DNA of 40,345 nt from Chitinophaga pinensis (GCA_945879015.1 CAMCUO010000027.1:1-40345); one strand, 5' to 3'. Counted from the stretch's first letter, positions 1 to 9,609 are shown. The notes: generated from the letters alone by a model not told the origin. Translations and numbers: made by a program.

Positions 1-149
1 ACAAAATTTGATTGGCAAATCTACAAGATACTAGTTGTAAATAAAAATGGTGGGATGTTGTTCTAAGAACTAATTATATGCAATTATACAAATTAATTTG
101 GAATTAGTTGCAATTTTATCAAAATATTTTTTAAACGGTTGAAAATTCA

Positions 150-461
150 TTACCGATGACGATTTTTAAACCATCTTATAAGAAAAAACTCTCTTTTGTT
201 TTTTCTCATCTTCTCTCCTTTGCGTTTTTCTTTTCGCATAACTTTGCGAGTCTTCTTTTCCTGTAAACGTTTATGGTGTTTTTTAACAGATTTAGTATGT
301 TGTTTTTCCATCTTTCTCTGCTCTTTCCATTTTTTCTTTGCCGCTTTTTTTTGAGTACGACTAGTAGCTGGAGCTTTGTCCTTGGTTTGCTCTTGCGCAA
401 GAGTAGTCAAGGGCAATAAACAAATAAGGATTGCAGTTAGTATTCTAAAAGGATAGTTCAT
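150..461 (-). CDS. Small, highly basic secreted protein
   Basis: 103 residues. An N-terminal signal peptide (hydrophobic stretch at about residues 6-22, ending TTLAQ) is followed by a tail made almost entirely of Lys, Arg, Gln, Glu and His. No catalytic motif or known fold is visible. The mature part is predicted to be very basic and helical or disordered. Small secreted Lys/Arg-rich proteins of this kind are common and uncharacterised in Bacteroidota; binding to a polyanion such as nucleic acid or LPS is only a guess. It is transcribed divergently from the lipoprotein at 532, and a TAGATTTG -7-like box (478-485, minus strand) lies just upstream. The reading frame is convincing because of the signal peptide, but function is unknown. 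Confidence 0.7.
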   Translation of the reverse strand: MNYPFRILTAILICLLPLTTLAQEQTKDKAPATSRTQKKAAKKKWKEQRKMEKQHTKSVKKHHKRLQEKKTRKVMRKEKRKGEKMRKNKREFFLIRWFKNRHR

Positions 462-514
462 GATTCTGATTAAAGGACAAATCTAATGAATAATTGCATT
501 AAATAAATTATGAT

Positions 515-522
515 TAAATTTG
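515..522 (+). promoter_or_regulatory. Bacteroidota -7 box before the Rieske-like lipoprotein
   Basis: TAAATTTG matches the TAnnTTTG consensus exactly. A TTG at 494-496 lies 18 bp upstream as a -33 element. Transcription would start only a few bases before the ATG at 532, so the mRNA may be almost leaderless; alternatively a different promoter is used. Confidence 0.45.
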
Positions 523-531
523 TTTAACAAA

Positions 532-966
532 ATGAAAAAACAAAAATTACTTAAGTATACATTGTTATTCTCAATGGTTATTGTTTCGCTGTTTTACGCT
601 TGTAAAAAAGATGATACAGGAGTTCCTATTGTTGGTGTGGATATCTATATTTATACTAGTAATCCAAGCTTTATAAATTTAAACGCTGTTGGCGGATGGG
701 TTTATATTACAGGCGGAGCTAGAGGGATTATCGTTTACAGAAAATCTATTTCTGAATTTATGGCTTTCGATAGAAATTGCACTTACAACTCTACTGATCC
801 TTGCGCTGTTGTTTATGTAGATTCATCCAATATTATTGCAACTGATACTTGCTGTAATTCACAATTTTCAATTTATGATGGAACTGTTTTACAAGCTCCA
901 GCTGGAGTTCCTCTCAAAGCTTATAATACTACTTTTGATGGGAATGTTATACACATATATAACTAA
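532..966 (+). CDS. Rieske-fold-like lipoprotein lacking cluster ligands
   Basis: 144 residues from the ATG at 532; an upstream TTG at 520 is in frame but would put extra residues before the signal peptide. The lipobox SLFYAC makes Cys24 the lipid-attachment site, so the protein is membrane-anchored. The C-terminal half has the layout of a Rieske [2Fe-2S] domain: box 1 C83-T-Y85, a second Cys at 91, box 2 D105-T-C107-C108-N-S-Q-F112, then the typical D-G-T-V-L-Q-A-P-A-G-V-P-L tail. In true Rieske proteins the ligands are Cys-x-His and Cys-x-x-His. Here both His are replaced (Tyr85, Cys108) and the box-2 Cys aligns with Asp105. A normal cluster is therefore unlikely, though C91/C107 could form the fold's usual disulfide. 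Function unknown. It stands alone, followed by a strong terminator. Confidence 0.72.
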   Translation: MKKQKLLKYTLLFSMVIVSLFYACKKDDTGVPIVGVDIYIYTSNPSFINLNAVGGWVYITGGARGIIVYRKSISEFMAFDRNCTYNSTDPCAVVYVDSSNIIATDTCCNSQFSIYDGTVLQAPAGVPLKAYNTTFDGNVIHIYN

Positions 967-1028
967 GGCAAAAGAGGAAAAAGTTATAAGTCAAAAGGGA
1001 AGAAAAAAAGAAGCGAAATATTAGAAAA
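967..1028 (+). repeat. Post-stop A/G-rich repeat, copy 1 (degenerate)
   Basis: Directly after the Rieske-like lipoprotein stop: GGCAAAAGAGGAAAAAGTTA, then TAAGTCAAAAGGGAAGAAAA. It resembles the sense-strand starts of the copies at 12062 and 18324 (AAAGAGAGGAAAGTCAAAAG) but lacks the exact 26-base core. Confidence 0.4.
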
Positions 1029-1064
1029 AGAAAAGCCCCGATTTTTAAATTCGGGGCTTTTTAA
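1029..1064 (+). terminator. Strong hairpin terminator, probably bidirectional
   Basis: Arms AAAAGCCCCGA and TCGGGGCTTTT pair perfectly around a short A/T loop and are followed by a T run. It lies 3' of the Rieske-like lipoprotein. The A-rich flank on the other side gives a T run on the minus strand too, so it can also stop ahcY transcripts arriving from the right. Confidence 0.85.
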
Positions 1065-1075
1065 TTACATAACAA

Positions 1076-1126
1076 CCTCTCCCATGCCTGCCGGTAGGCA
1101 GGTTTGAAGAGGGCTAGGGTGAGGTA
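1076..1126. repeat. Palindromic intergenic repeat with CCTGCCGGTAGGCAGG core
   Basis: Contains the palindrome CCTGCCGGTAGGCAGG (1087-1102) flanked by CCTCTCCC and AGAGGGCTAGGGTGAGG. The flanks resemble the CCTC..TCTCC..GGAGA..GG elements found further on at 10041, 12700 and 31500. It abuts the ahcY stop codon at the convergent junction. The core is GC-rich against a very AT-rich background, which suggests an interspersed repeat rather than local sequence. Confidence 0.6.
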
Positions 1127-2446
1127 TTAGTATCTATATGCGTCTGATTTAAATGGGCCTTCAGCAGCTACTCCAATATAAGCAGCTTGCTCAGCACTTA
1201 GTACATCTAATTCGCAATTGATTTTTGCTAAGTGTAAACGAGCCACTTTTTCATCTAATTGTTTTGGCAATGTATATACTTTGTTTTCATACTTATCCGT
1301 ATGCAACCATAATTCTAATTGTGCCAATGTCTGATTTGTAAATGAATTGCTCATTACAAAAGATGGGTGACCAGTTGCACAACCTAAGTTTACTAAACGA
1401 CCTTCAGCTAAAACAATAATATCTTTTTTATCGATCGTATATTTATCAACTTGAGGTTTGATTTCATCTTTAGTAGAACCATAATTTTTGTTCAACCAAG
1501 CCATATCAATTTCGTTATCGAAGTGACCAATGTTACAAACGATAGCATTGTTTTTCATTGCTCTGAAATGACGCTCCGAAATAATGTTTTTGTTTCCAGT
1601 TGCTGTAACAATAATATCTACTTCTTTAACTGCAGTATCCATTTTCTGCACTTGGTATCCATCCATAGCAGCTTGTAGTGCACAAATTGGATCAATTTCA
1701 GTAACGATTACACGAACACCTTGAGAACTTAATGATTCAGCAGAACCCTTTCCAACATCACCGTAACCCGCTACTACTGCTACTTTTCCAGCTAACATTA
1801 AATCTGTCGCTCTACGAATTGCGTCTACTAATGATTCGCGGCAACCATATTTATTATCGAATTTTGATTTTGTAACAGAGTCGTTAACGTTGATTGCGGG
1901 AACGTGCAATGTTCCGTTTTTCATACGCTCGTATAAACGGTGAACTCCTGTTGTAGTTTCTTCAGATAAACCTTTTATTCCTTTAATTAATTCAGGAAAT
2001 TTATCAAAAACCATGTTTGTTAAATCACCACCATCATCCAAAATCATGTTTAATGGTTTGCGATCTTCTCCAAAAAATAAAGTTTGTTCGATACACCAAT
2101 CAAACTCTACTTCGTTCATTCCTTTCCAGGCATAAACTTGAATTCCAGCATCAGCAATTGCAGCTGCTGCATGATCTTGAGTTGAAAAAATATTACATGA
2201 TGACCAAGTAACTTCTGCACCTAATGCTTTAAGAGTTTCAATCAAAACGGCCGTTTGAATAGTCATGTGCAAACAACCAGCGATGCGAGCACCAGCCAAT
2301 GGTTGCGATTTACCATACTCAGCGCGAAGAGCCATTAAACCTGGCATTTCAGCTTCTGCTAATTTAATTTCTTTTCTTCCCCATGCCGCTAGCGACATGT
2401 CTTTTACTTTGTACTTTACGAATTTTTCCACGGTTGAATTTGACAT
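1127..2446 (-). CDS. ahcY: Adenosylhomocysteinase (S-adenosyl-L-homocysteine hydrolase)
   Basis: 439 residues, full length for the family. The enzyme hydrolyses S-adenosylhomocysteine to adenosine and homocysteine in the cytosol, relieving product inhibition of methyltransferases. Visible marks are the N-terminal substrate domain with [17 protein letters not shown] and [17 protein letters not shown], the DDGGDLTN segment, the NAD-binding GYGDVGKG at about residues 225-232, and the conserved C-terminus ending F-K-S-D-A-Y-R-Y, which completes the neighbour's NAD site in the tetramer. Start chosen at MSNSTVEKF: a promoter-like sequence lies about 25 bp upstream. It is monocistronic, between the WG protein upstream and a terminator downstream. 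An inverted repeat covers its promoter (2472-2518). Identification is secure. Confidence 0.98.
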   Translation of the reverse strand: MSNSTVEKFVKYKVKDMSLAAWGRKEIKLAEAEMPGLMALRAEYGKSQPLAGARIAGCLHMTIQTAVLIETLKALGAEVTWSSCNIFSTQDHAAAAIADAGIQVYAWKGMNEVEFDWCIEQTLFFGEDRKPLNMILDDGGDLTNMVFDKFPELIKGIKGLSEETTTGVHRLYERMKNGTLHVPAINVNDSVTKSKFDNKYGCRESLVDAIRRATDLMLAGKVAVVAGYGDVGKGSAESLSSQGVRVIVTEIDPICALQAAMDGYQVQKMDTAVKEVDIIVTATGNKNIISERHFRAMKNNAIVCNIGHFDNEIDMAWLNKNYGSTKDEIKPQVDKYTIDKKDIIVLAEGRLVNLGCATGHPSFVMSNSFTNQTLAQLELWLHTDKYENKVYTLPKQLDEKVARLHLAKINCELDVLSAEQAAYIGVAAEGPFKSDAYRY

Positions 2447-2471
2447 TTTTTTGATTTTTAAATTAAAAAAT

Positions 2472-2518
2472 AAGTGCGAAATTACTTGTTATTGAGCTAA
2501 CAAACAAGTTTCGCACTT
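2472..2518 (-). promoter_or_regulatory. Inverted repeat over the ahcY promoter
   Basis: Reading the minus strand, arms AGTGCGAAACTTGTT and AACAAGTAATTTCGCACT pair apart from a 3-base bulge. The right arm contains a -7-like TAATTTCG (2477-2484), and a TTG lies 20 bp upstream (2505-2507) inside the other arm. The hairpin is followed by ATTTTTTAATTT, so it could equally act as the terminator of the upstream WG gene. Operator versus terminator cannot be decided from sequence. Confidence 0.55.
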
Positions 2519-2539
2519 GATAAAAGTCCATTTACAAGA

Positions 2540-3583
2540 TTACTTTGCTGGTGCAGCTGACCAAACCACTTTTCCTGCCTTATCAATATATGATAAAACT
2601 CCTGCATAACTAACGTAAGCTAATCCTTTATAAAAATCAGCATAATAATCAGCACCACGAGTAATAACAGCTTTACCTGTTTTATCAATGTATTGCCATT
2701 TTGCGTCTTTTAAATTTCCGTTTATTAATGGAGAAGTGCTAACACACGCTAATCCATCATTAAAAAAATATGCTCCTGTATAAACTGGATTTACAATAAC
2801 TTTTCCTGTTTTGTCGATATAACCAAATTTACCATTTTTATAATCTCCAATACGTATACAAGCTAATCCATCAGAAAAAGTAAATGCTCTATCAAATTGC
2901 ATATCAATAATCACCTTTCCTGTTTTATCAACATATCCCCATTTTCCTGATTTATCATCACCCAATCTAACATTAGCTAATCCTTCAGAAAACTCAAATG
3001 CTTCATCATACTTAAAGTCAATTACAACTTTACCTGTTTTATCAATGAAGCCCCATTTTCCGCCTTTTTTAACACGAGCCAAACCCTCTTTAAAATCCCA
3101 TCCACCATCGTATTCAGGTTTTACAACAACAGCTCCTGTTTTGTCGATATAGGCGAATTTTAATCCGATTTGTAAACGAGCCATTCCTTCAGAAAACTTG
3201 TATGCGTGCTCACACTTAGGAGTAATCACTACTTTACCTGTTTTATCGATATATGAATATTTTCCAGTTTGCTTAACACAAGCTAAACCATCAGAAAAAT
3301 AACCATCTGTTTTTTGATCGAATTGAGCTGGAATAACCATTTTACCAGTTGCATCTATAAAACCACGTTTTCCACCTTGCTTTACTACTGCTAATCCTTC
3401 ATGAAATTTTTCTGCAAACTCAAATTGAGCTGGCAAAACAACTTTCCCCGATTTATTGATATACCCATATTTCCCTTTATCACTAAATGGATATAGCGTT
3501 TCTTGCGCCATTACAGCTGATTGGTAAGCCAATGCAACTAAAATTATAAGTGCGATTTTGATTTTAATGAGTGTTGATTTCAT
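2540..3583 (-). CDS. Secreted WG-repeat protein (9 repeats)
   Basis: 347 residues with an N-terminal signal peptide (about residues 8-26, ending VMAQ) and then nine WG (KWG) beta repeats of about 35 residues. Each is built on the pattern G-K-W/Y-G-Y-I-D-K-T-G-K-V-V-I-x-P-x-(Y/F)-D-x-A-x-x-F-x-(E/D)-G-L-A. WG repeats are thought to form a beta-propeller-like or solenoid binding surface; no enzyme activity is known. It probably acts in the periplasm or outside the cell. No lipobox is seen. The gene precedes ahcY on the same strand but is separated by a hairpin, so co-regulation is doubtful. A second, larger WG protein is encoded at 36227-38350. Confidence 0.9.
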   Translation of the reverse strand: MKSTLIKIKIALIILVALAYQSAVMAQETLYPFSDKGKYGYINKSGKVVLPAQFEFAEKFHEGLAVVKQGGKRGFIDATGKMVIPAQFDQKTDGYFSDGLACVKQTGKYSYIDKTGKVVITPKCEHAYKFSEGMARLQIGLKFAYIDKTGAVVVKPEYDGGWDFKEGLARVKKGGKWGFIDKTGKVVIDFKYDEAFEFSEGLANVRLGDDKSGKWGYVDKTGKVIIDMQFDRAFTFSDGLACIRIGDYKNGKFGYIDKTGKVIVNPVYTGAYFFNDGLACVSTSPLINGNLKDAKWQYIDKTGKAVITRGADYYADFYKGLAYVSYAGVLSYIDKAGKVVWSAAPAK

Positions 3584-3725
3584 ACGCTTTTTAGTAATTT
3601 TTTGTAAATATCTAAAAAAAAAACGAAAATAAGAACATTTTTCTCATCAAATTAATTTTCAATAAAATAATGCTTCCATCAAATGAATTATTTAATATTG
3701 CTTGATAAATTTTGGGGGTTAGAGA

Positions 3726-4466
3726 ATGCAAAAAAATAACTACGAAAAAATAATTAAAAGTAAAGCAAAAGGTAAAAAACTATTTGCTGTTTTAATCGAC
3801 CCCGACAAGTTTGAATCAACTGATGTAATTTCTAAGGCTAATCGTGCAGGAGTTGATTTTATTATGATTGGAGGCAGCATATTGAGTAATGGAAGTTTTG
3901 AAAAATGCATTCAGTCCATTAAAAAAAACACCTCCATTCCTATCCTAATTTTTCCAGGAAATCATCTACAAATTAGTAAAAATGCAGATGCCATTTTGCT
4001 TTTATCACTCATTTCGGGAAGAAATCCTGAGCTTTTAATCGGGAAACATGTAATTGCTGCGCCTTTAATAAAATCAAGCAATTTGGAGGTTTTAGCTACT
4101 GGTTATATGCTAATAGAAAGCGGGAGACAAACTTCGGCTTCTTATATGAGCAATACAAATCCTATTCCGTCCGACAAAATTAGCATTGCTGCATGTACGG
4201 CCATGGCTGGAGAGCAATTGGGCTTAAAATTAATTTATATGGATGCTGGAAGTGGTGCATTAAATTCAGTAAGTGCCGAGATGATTAAAAAAGTAAGTAA
4301 AAATATTTCCATCCCACTAATAATTGGTGGAGGAATTGATAGTCAGAAAAAAGCATTGTTAGCCTGTAAATCGGGTGCCGATATTGTTGTTGTTGGGAAT
4401 GCTATAGAGAAAGATGTTACATTAATTGAATCAATTGCAAAAGCAATTCATTCGTATAAAAATTAG
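3726..4466 (+). CDS. Geranylgeranylglyceryl phosphate synthase family (GGGPS/PcrB-like)
   Basis: 246 residues, a (beta/alpha)8 prenyltransferase of the kind that joins a polyprenyl diphosphate to sn-glycerol-1-phosphate, the first committed step of archaeal-type ether lipids. Family marks are VLIDPDKF near the N-terminus, IGGSIL, the phosphate-binding FPGNHLQIS, LISGRNPELLIGKHV, GYMLIESGRQTSASYMSNTN, AMAGEQLGLKLIYMDAGSGA and the C-terminal LIIGGGIDS and GADIVVVGNAIE. Bacteroidota carry a known GGGPS clade, whereas Firmicutes PcrB uses heptaprenyl diphosphate. Chain length here cannot be read from sequence with confidence. thiE follows after 3 bp, so the two form an operon. No G1P dehydrogenase or UbiA-type partner is in the window. 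Confidence 0.9.
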   Translation: MQKNNYEKIIKSKAKGKKLFAVLIDPDKFESTDVISKANRAGVDFIMIGGSILSNGSFEKCIQSIKKNTSIPILIFPGNHLQISKNADAILLLSLISGRNPELLIGKHVIAAPLIKSSNLEVLATGYMLIESGRQTSASYMSNTNPIPSDKISIAACTAMAGEQLGLKLIYMDAGSGALNSVSAEMIKKVSKNISIPLIIGGGIDSQKKALLACKSGADIVVVGNAIEKDVTLIESIAKAIHSYKN

Positions 4467-4469
4467 CCT

Positions 4470-5105
4470 ATGAAATTTATAATTATTTCGAGTTCAAGTG
4501 AAATGGAGAATGAGGCTCAAATTATAACGAGTTTGTTTGAAGCTGGATTGGAACATTTTCATTTGAGAAAACATAAACTTTCTACATCAAAAACGAAAGA
4601 ATTATTAAAAGCAATTCCAGCACATTTTCATAATAGAATTATTATTCACTCACATCACAATCTGGCAAGAAAATTTAATTTAAAAGGAATTCACCTAACA
4701 AAATCTCATCTTAAAAATAGATTCAAAACTTGGTTGACCATTAAATTAATTCAATTGAAAAATCCAGAGATTACTATCACAACCTCTTTTAGCAACATAG
4801 GTCAGCTCTTTGAAAAAGAACATCGTTACGAATATAATTATGTTTTTTTAAGCCCGATTTTCGATAGTTTAAGTAGCAAATTCCAAGGCGGATTTACGGA
4901 ACATAGTTTAAAGGCCGCAGTTTTAAAAACCACATTTAATGTAGCAGCTCGTGGTGGTGTAGATGTAAATGCTATTGAGAAATCAAACGAAATTGGATTT
5001 GATGGAATAGCTTTCTATAGCTGTATTTGGAAGAAAAAAGATCCGCTGGCAGCTTTCAACAACCTTGTTGAAAAATTTCAAGAATTAAAGATTCCTATAG
5101 AGTAA
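4470..5105 (+). CDS. thiE: Thiamine phosphate synthase / TenI-like protein
   Basis: 211 residues with the TMP-TenI barrel pattern: FHLRKHK (usual xLRxK substrate motif), RIIIHSHHNLA, GIHLTKSHL, FLSPIFDSLSSK and the phosphate-binding ARGGVD, followed by GFDGIAFYSCIW. ThiE couples HMP-PP with thiazole phosphate to make thiamine phosphate; TenI paralogues aromatise the thiazole instead. The motifs are degenerate compared with a typical ThiE (ARGGV rather than ALGGI, S/H-rich middle), so a TenI-type or diverged role is possible. It is translationally close to the GGGPS gene and no other thi gene is nearby. Symbol given with reservation. Confidence 0.75.
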   Translation: MKFIIISSSSEMENEAQIITSLFEAGLEHFHLRKHKLSTSKTKELLKAIPAHFHNRIIIHSHHNLARKFNLKGIHLTKSHLKNRFKTWLTIKLIQLKNPEITITTSFSNIGQLFEKEHRYEYNYVFLSPIFDSLSSKFQGGFTEHSLKAAVLKTTFNVAARGGVDVNAIEKSNEIGFDGIAFYSCIWKKKDPLAAFNNLVEKFQELKIPIE

Positions 5106-5124
5106 ATTGCGTCTCGATTATAAA

Positions 5125-5205
5125 GTCTTCGACTGCGCTCAGCCTAACGGTAGCGTCACACTGAGTGCAGTCGACTACGCTCACCATAAACTCAGTCGAA
5201 GTGTT
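5125..5205. repeat. CTTCGACT-type inverted repeat at a convergent junction
   Basis: Compound palindrome made of CTTCGACTGCGCTCAG (from 5127), an internal CACTGAGTGCAGTCGACTACGCTCA and a terminal ACTCAGTCGAAGTG. A second, simpler copy of the family is at 25095-25152. It fills the gap between the thiE stop and the GSCFA stop and can fold on either strand, so it may serve as a two-way transcription end. The GC content is well above the surroundings. Confidence 0.75.
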
Positions 5206-5225
5206 TTCAGTTCCAACCGAATAGA

Positions 5226-6188
5226 TTATTTCCCAAAATAATTTATCTCTTCTTTCAGATTAAGCCCAGGATTTTCTAATTGCATTTTTTTACAGCGTTC
5301 TAAAAAAGCGACTTTAAATTTTTTGTGCGAATCTGTATCCAAATGAAAAGGCTTGTGATTTTTTGCTGCTATAATTTCTTTTATTGAATTTAATAATTGA
5401 ATGGCCGTTTCATCAAAATTTGCAGAAACAAATTTTTCAAACACATAATTAATAGCTTGTTCATTGGGGTGAACCAAGTCTTCCTTATAAAAACGATAAT
5501 CTCGTAAATCATCCATCATCAATTCGTAAGCAGGAAAATAAAAAACATTTTTTGATGTTAATTGATGAACGGTTTCAATTAGTCGAGACTTACTTAAATT
5601 ATTTTCCACTACTCCATCACGTACATATCTTACAGGACTAATTGTAAAAACGATTTTCAATTTAGGATTGAATGCTAGCAATTCTTTTACAAGCCATTTA
5701 TATTCTTCGCCCATTTCCGAAACGCTCAGCATTGATTTTGCAAACTCTTTTTGTGTCTGTTTATGGCAATTTCCAACCAAACGTTCATTTTTTTTATACA
5801 CATACGCTGAACCAAAAGTTATAAAAAGCCAATCGGTGTTTTTTAAAAAAGTATGTGCTTCTGAAATACTTTTATTAATGTTTGTCAAACAGACTTGTTT
5901 ATCAGGATTAGAAAAGCGACTATGATGTTCCCATGAATTCCAACAATCGTTTGCAAAAAACAATTCATCCTCTGTCACAAAATCTATCTTCATATATCTG
6001 CGCAATGCAACAGCAATACTTGATGGATTGTATAAAACTCCGTGCGGATTAAGTATTATTTTGAATTTATGTTCCGACATTAAGTCGCCCATGTTTTCAG
6101 CAAAGCAGGAACCAAGGAAGAGGAAACTATTCGAATAATTTATTTTTTGAGAAAACGGAGAAATTGGAAATTGCAGGTGAAAGTTCAT
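5226..6188 (-). CDS. GSCFA-domain protein
   Basis: 320 residues. The N-terminus carries the name-giving segment FLFLGSCFAENMGDLM, followed by NPHGVLYNPSSIAVALRR and WLFITFGSAYVY, all typical of the GSCFA family (SGNH-hydrolase-like). The block GSCF would hold the nucleophile Ser, and the C-terminal DLVHPNEQAINYVFEKF looks like the D-x-x-H part of an SGNH catalytic set. The family's substrate is unknown; esterase or acyltransferase action on an envelope glycan or lipid is inferred. No signal peptide is seen, so it is probably cytosolic. It lies downstream of the ribF-LRR pair, separated by about 150 bp of low-complexity repeat. Confidence 0.85.
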   Translation of the reverse strand: MNFHLQFPISPFSQKINYSNSFLFLGSCFAENMGDLMSEHKFKIILNPHGVLYNPSSIAVALRRYMKIDFVTEDELFFANDCWNSWEHHSRFSNPDKQVCLTNINKSISEAHTFLKNTDWLFITFGSAYVYKKNERLVGNCHKQTQKEFAKSMLSVSEMGEEYKWLVKELLAFNPKLKIVFTISPVRYVRDGVVENNLSKSRLIETVHQLTSKNVFYFPAYELMMDDLRDYRFYKEDLVHPNEQAINYVFEKFVSANFDETAIQLLNSIKEIIAAKNHKPFHLDTDSHKKFKVAFLERCKKMQLENPGLNLKEEINYFGK

Positions 6189-6341
6189 TTTAAAAAAATT
6201 GGAGAATTGGTGATTTAAAGAAATGGAGAATTAAAAAAAGGTTGAATTCGTTTTACTATTTTGTTTTCGAGAACAATGACTAAATTTTCATTTCAAATCA
6301 ACAACTCTGCAATTCAACAATTCTATATTTCTCTAATTGTG
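6189..6341. repeat. Low-complexity inverted repeat (GGAGAATT / AATTCAACAATTC type)
   Basis: On the minus (sense) strand the stretch begins right after the LRR stop with a G-bearing A/T arm (about AATTGTTGAATTGCAGAGTTG) and ends with a C-bearing complementary arm (CACCAATTCTCCAATTTTT). The layout is like the element after atpD (9617-9684): one arm rich in AATTxGA, the other in TTxCAAATT. It is imperfect and could fold as a long weak hairpin. Confidence 0.4.
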
Positions 6342-6965
6342 CTACTGCTGACATTTACAATAAGGTGAAAAATAAACTTTCGCGTGAGGCACCATTGCTT
6401 GAATATTACTTTGTTGTGCATCTGGAATAAGAATTACTCTAAGATCTAACACCAATAAACTCTTTAAATATTTTAATTCATCCGGAAAATTTTCAATATT
6501 ATTACTCCACAAATCCAGATTTTTTAATTTAGTAAGTTTCCCAATAACTGGCGGAATAGATGTTAATTCATTTTGATTGGCATTCAAATAAAACAAATTT
6601 GTTAAGGCTCCAATTTGTGGTGGAAACTCTTCCAATACATTTTTTGAAATAGAAAAATATTGCAAATTTTTAAGTTCTGAAATTTCTGCTGGTAATTCTT
6701 TAATATTGTTTTTTGTCAAATCTAAATATTGAAGATTTGGAAATTTTAAAATCTCCATTGGAAAGGATTTTAATTTCTTTCTTCGCAATTCCAACTTAAT
6801 TACTTTTTCTGGATTTTTTAATGCTTCTTCCAAACTCGTATAAGCGCGCATGGTATCCAAAGTGAGCGAGTCGATCAAAACACTTTGAGAAAACAGTTTA
6901 CTAGCAGAAAAAACAAGTAGAAGTATAAAAATTCTTTTAAAGAAATATGTCGTTTTAAATTTCAA
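6342..6965 (-). CDS. Secreted leucine-rich-repeat protein
   Basis: 207 residues: signal peptide (residues 8-26, ending KLFSQ), a short linker, then about five leucine-rich repeats of 23 residues with the LxxLxLxxNxIxxLPxxI pattern, for example LQYLDLTKNNIKELPAEI and LFYLNANQNELTSIPPVI. The C-terminus ends in a Cys-rich HAKVYFSPYCKCQQ. LRRs are protein-binding scaffolds, so it is probably periplasmic or surface exposed with an unknown partner. The start overlaps the ribF stop by 4 bp (ATGA type), so the two are translationally coupled although their functions look unrelated. Confidence 0.88.
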   Translation of the reverse strand: MKFKTTYFFKRIFILLLVFSASKLFSQSVLIDSLTLDTMRAYTSLEEALKNPEKVIKLELRRKKLKSFPMEILKFPNLQYLDLTKNNIKELPAEISELKNLQYFSISKNVLEEFPPQIGALTNLFYLNANQNELTSIPPVIGKLTKLKNLDLWSNNIENFPDELKYLKSLLVLDLRVILIPDAQQSNIQAMVPHAKVYFSPYCKCQQ

Positions 6966-7891
6966 GTTGATAATATTTTTAGTGCGTTTACTTTATCAAT
7001 AGCCAAAGCATTTTTCAATTCATCCAATCCAGCAAACTTTAGCTCATCTCTTAGACGCTTAATAAAAAAAATAGTTGCGTCTTCGCCATAAATAGTCTCA
7101 TTAAAATCAAAAATGTTCACTTCGATGCTTCTACCCTTTCCTTCAATTGTTGGGTTGTTTCCAATATTCAACATACCGCCATACAATTTGCCTCTAACCT
7201 CAGCCTTTACAGCATAAACACCATCAGCAGGAATAAGTTTGTATTTATCTTCAACTACAATGTTTGCTGTTGGATAGCCAATTATTCTTCCCTTTTCATT
7301 GCCTTTTATTACATTTCCTGTAACAGAAAATGAATGCCCTAAATAGCTGGCAGCCATTTCAACGTCGCCTGATTGAAGTGCCTTACGAATTTTTGTGGAG
7401 CTTATTTCTATACTGTCAATATCCTTCGCAGGAATTTCTTCCACATCAAAGCCATAGATGGGTCCAAATTCCTTTAAGTGCTCAAAAGAACCTTCGCGGT
7501 TACGCCCGAAATGATGATTATAGCCAATAATGAGTCGTTTAGTATGAATGCTGTTTACTAAAATATTTCGAACAAATTCAACAGAGGTTAATCGCGAAAA
7601 CTCTTTGGTAAAAGGGTAAATAATGAGATGATCCACTCCATACTGCTTCAAAAGCTGAATCTTTTCTATTTGGGTATTTAGCAATTTTAGCTCATTGTCA
7701 TCTGGAAAAAGCACCATTCTAGGATGCGGATAAAAGGTCAACAAAACGGTTTCACCTTCGTGCTTTTGCGCCACATCTTTCAGTCGGGAAATAATTTTTT
7801 GATGTCCTAAATGAACTCCATCAAAAGTGCCGGTAGTAACAATCGGATTTTTTACGTCCTTAAAATCTTCAATATGGGTATAAACCTTCAT
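6962..7891 (-). CDS. ribF: Bifunctional riboflavin kinase / FAD synthetase
   Basis: 309 residues, normal for RibF. The N-terminal FAD synthetase domain has the nucleotidyltransferase motif TTGTFDGVHLGHQKII, then LTFYPHPRMVLF, the LIIGYNHHFGRNREGS segment and EISSTKIRKAL. The C-terminal riboflavin kinase domain has GRIIGYPTANI, PADGVYAVKA and LNIGNNPTIEG. It phosphorylates riboflavin to FMN and adenylylates FMN to FAD in the cytosol. Its stop overlaps the LRR gene's start. It is divergent from atpD across a 212 bp gap. Identification is secure. Confidence 0.97.
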   Translation of the reverse strand: MKVYTHIEDFKDVKNPIVTTGTFDGVHLGHQKIISRLKDVAQKHEGETVLLTFYPHPRMVLFPDDNELKLLNTQIEKIQLLKQYGVDHLIIYPFTKEFSRLTSVEFVRNILVNSIHTKRLIIGYNHHFGRNREGSFEHLKEFGPIYGFDVEEIPAKDIDSIEISSTKIRKALQSGDVEMAASYLGHSFSVTGNVIKGNEKGRIIGYPTANIVVEDKYKLIPADGVYAVKAEVRGKLYGGMLNIGNNPTIEGKGRSIEVNIFDFNETIYGEDATIFFIKRLRDELKFAGLDELKNALAIDKVNALKILST

Positions 7892-8056
7892 TCAATCAAT
7901 GATATTTATCATACAAAAAGCTAACAGGTTTCGATAATTCCCTATAAATGAGGGTCTAAATCCCTTATCTTTTCTACAAAAATGCTGTATAATTTAAAGC
8001 ATCAAATTTAATTATAAAAAAGTTAAAAATCGATTTTTTACATGAATAATATTATG

Positions 8057-8064
8057 TAATTTCG
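8057..8064 (+). promoter_or_regulatory. Possible atpD -7 box
   Basis: TAATTTCG, one base off TAnnTTTG, followed by CAC. The same octamer occurs in the ahcY promoter (2477-2484, minus). The predicted start site leaves a leader of about 33 nt before the atpD ATG. No convincing TTG element is seen upstream. Confidence 0.4.
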
Positions 8065-8085
8065 CACTCGAATTTTTAAAATTAA

Positions 8086-9609
<1,524 letters not shown>

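Noticed and set aside
1..66. Open frame on the plus strand running in from the left edge (ends TAA at 64-66)
   Set aside because: Only 21 codons are visible, with no recognisable motif; it may be the end of a gene but cannot be supported.
2472..2518. SAH riboswitch upstream of ahcY
   Set aside because: The leader between the predicted start site and the ATG is only about 25 nt, too short, and the hairpin lies over the promoter.
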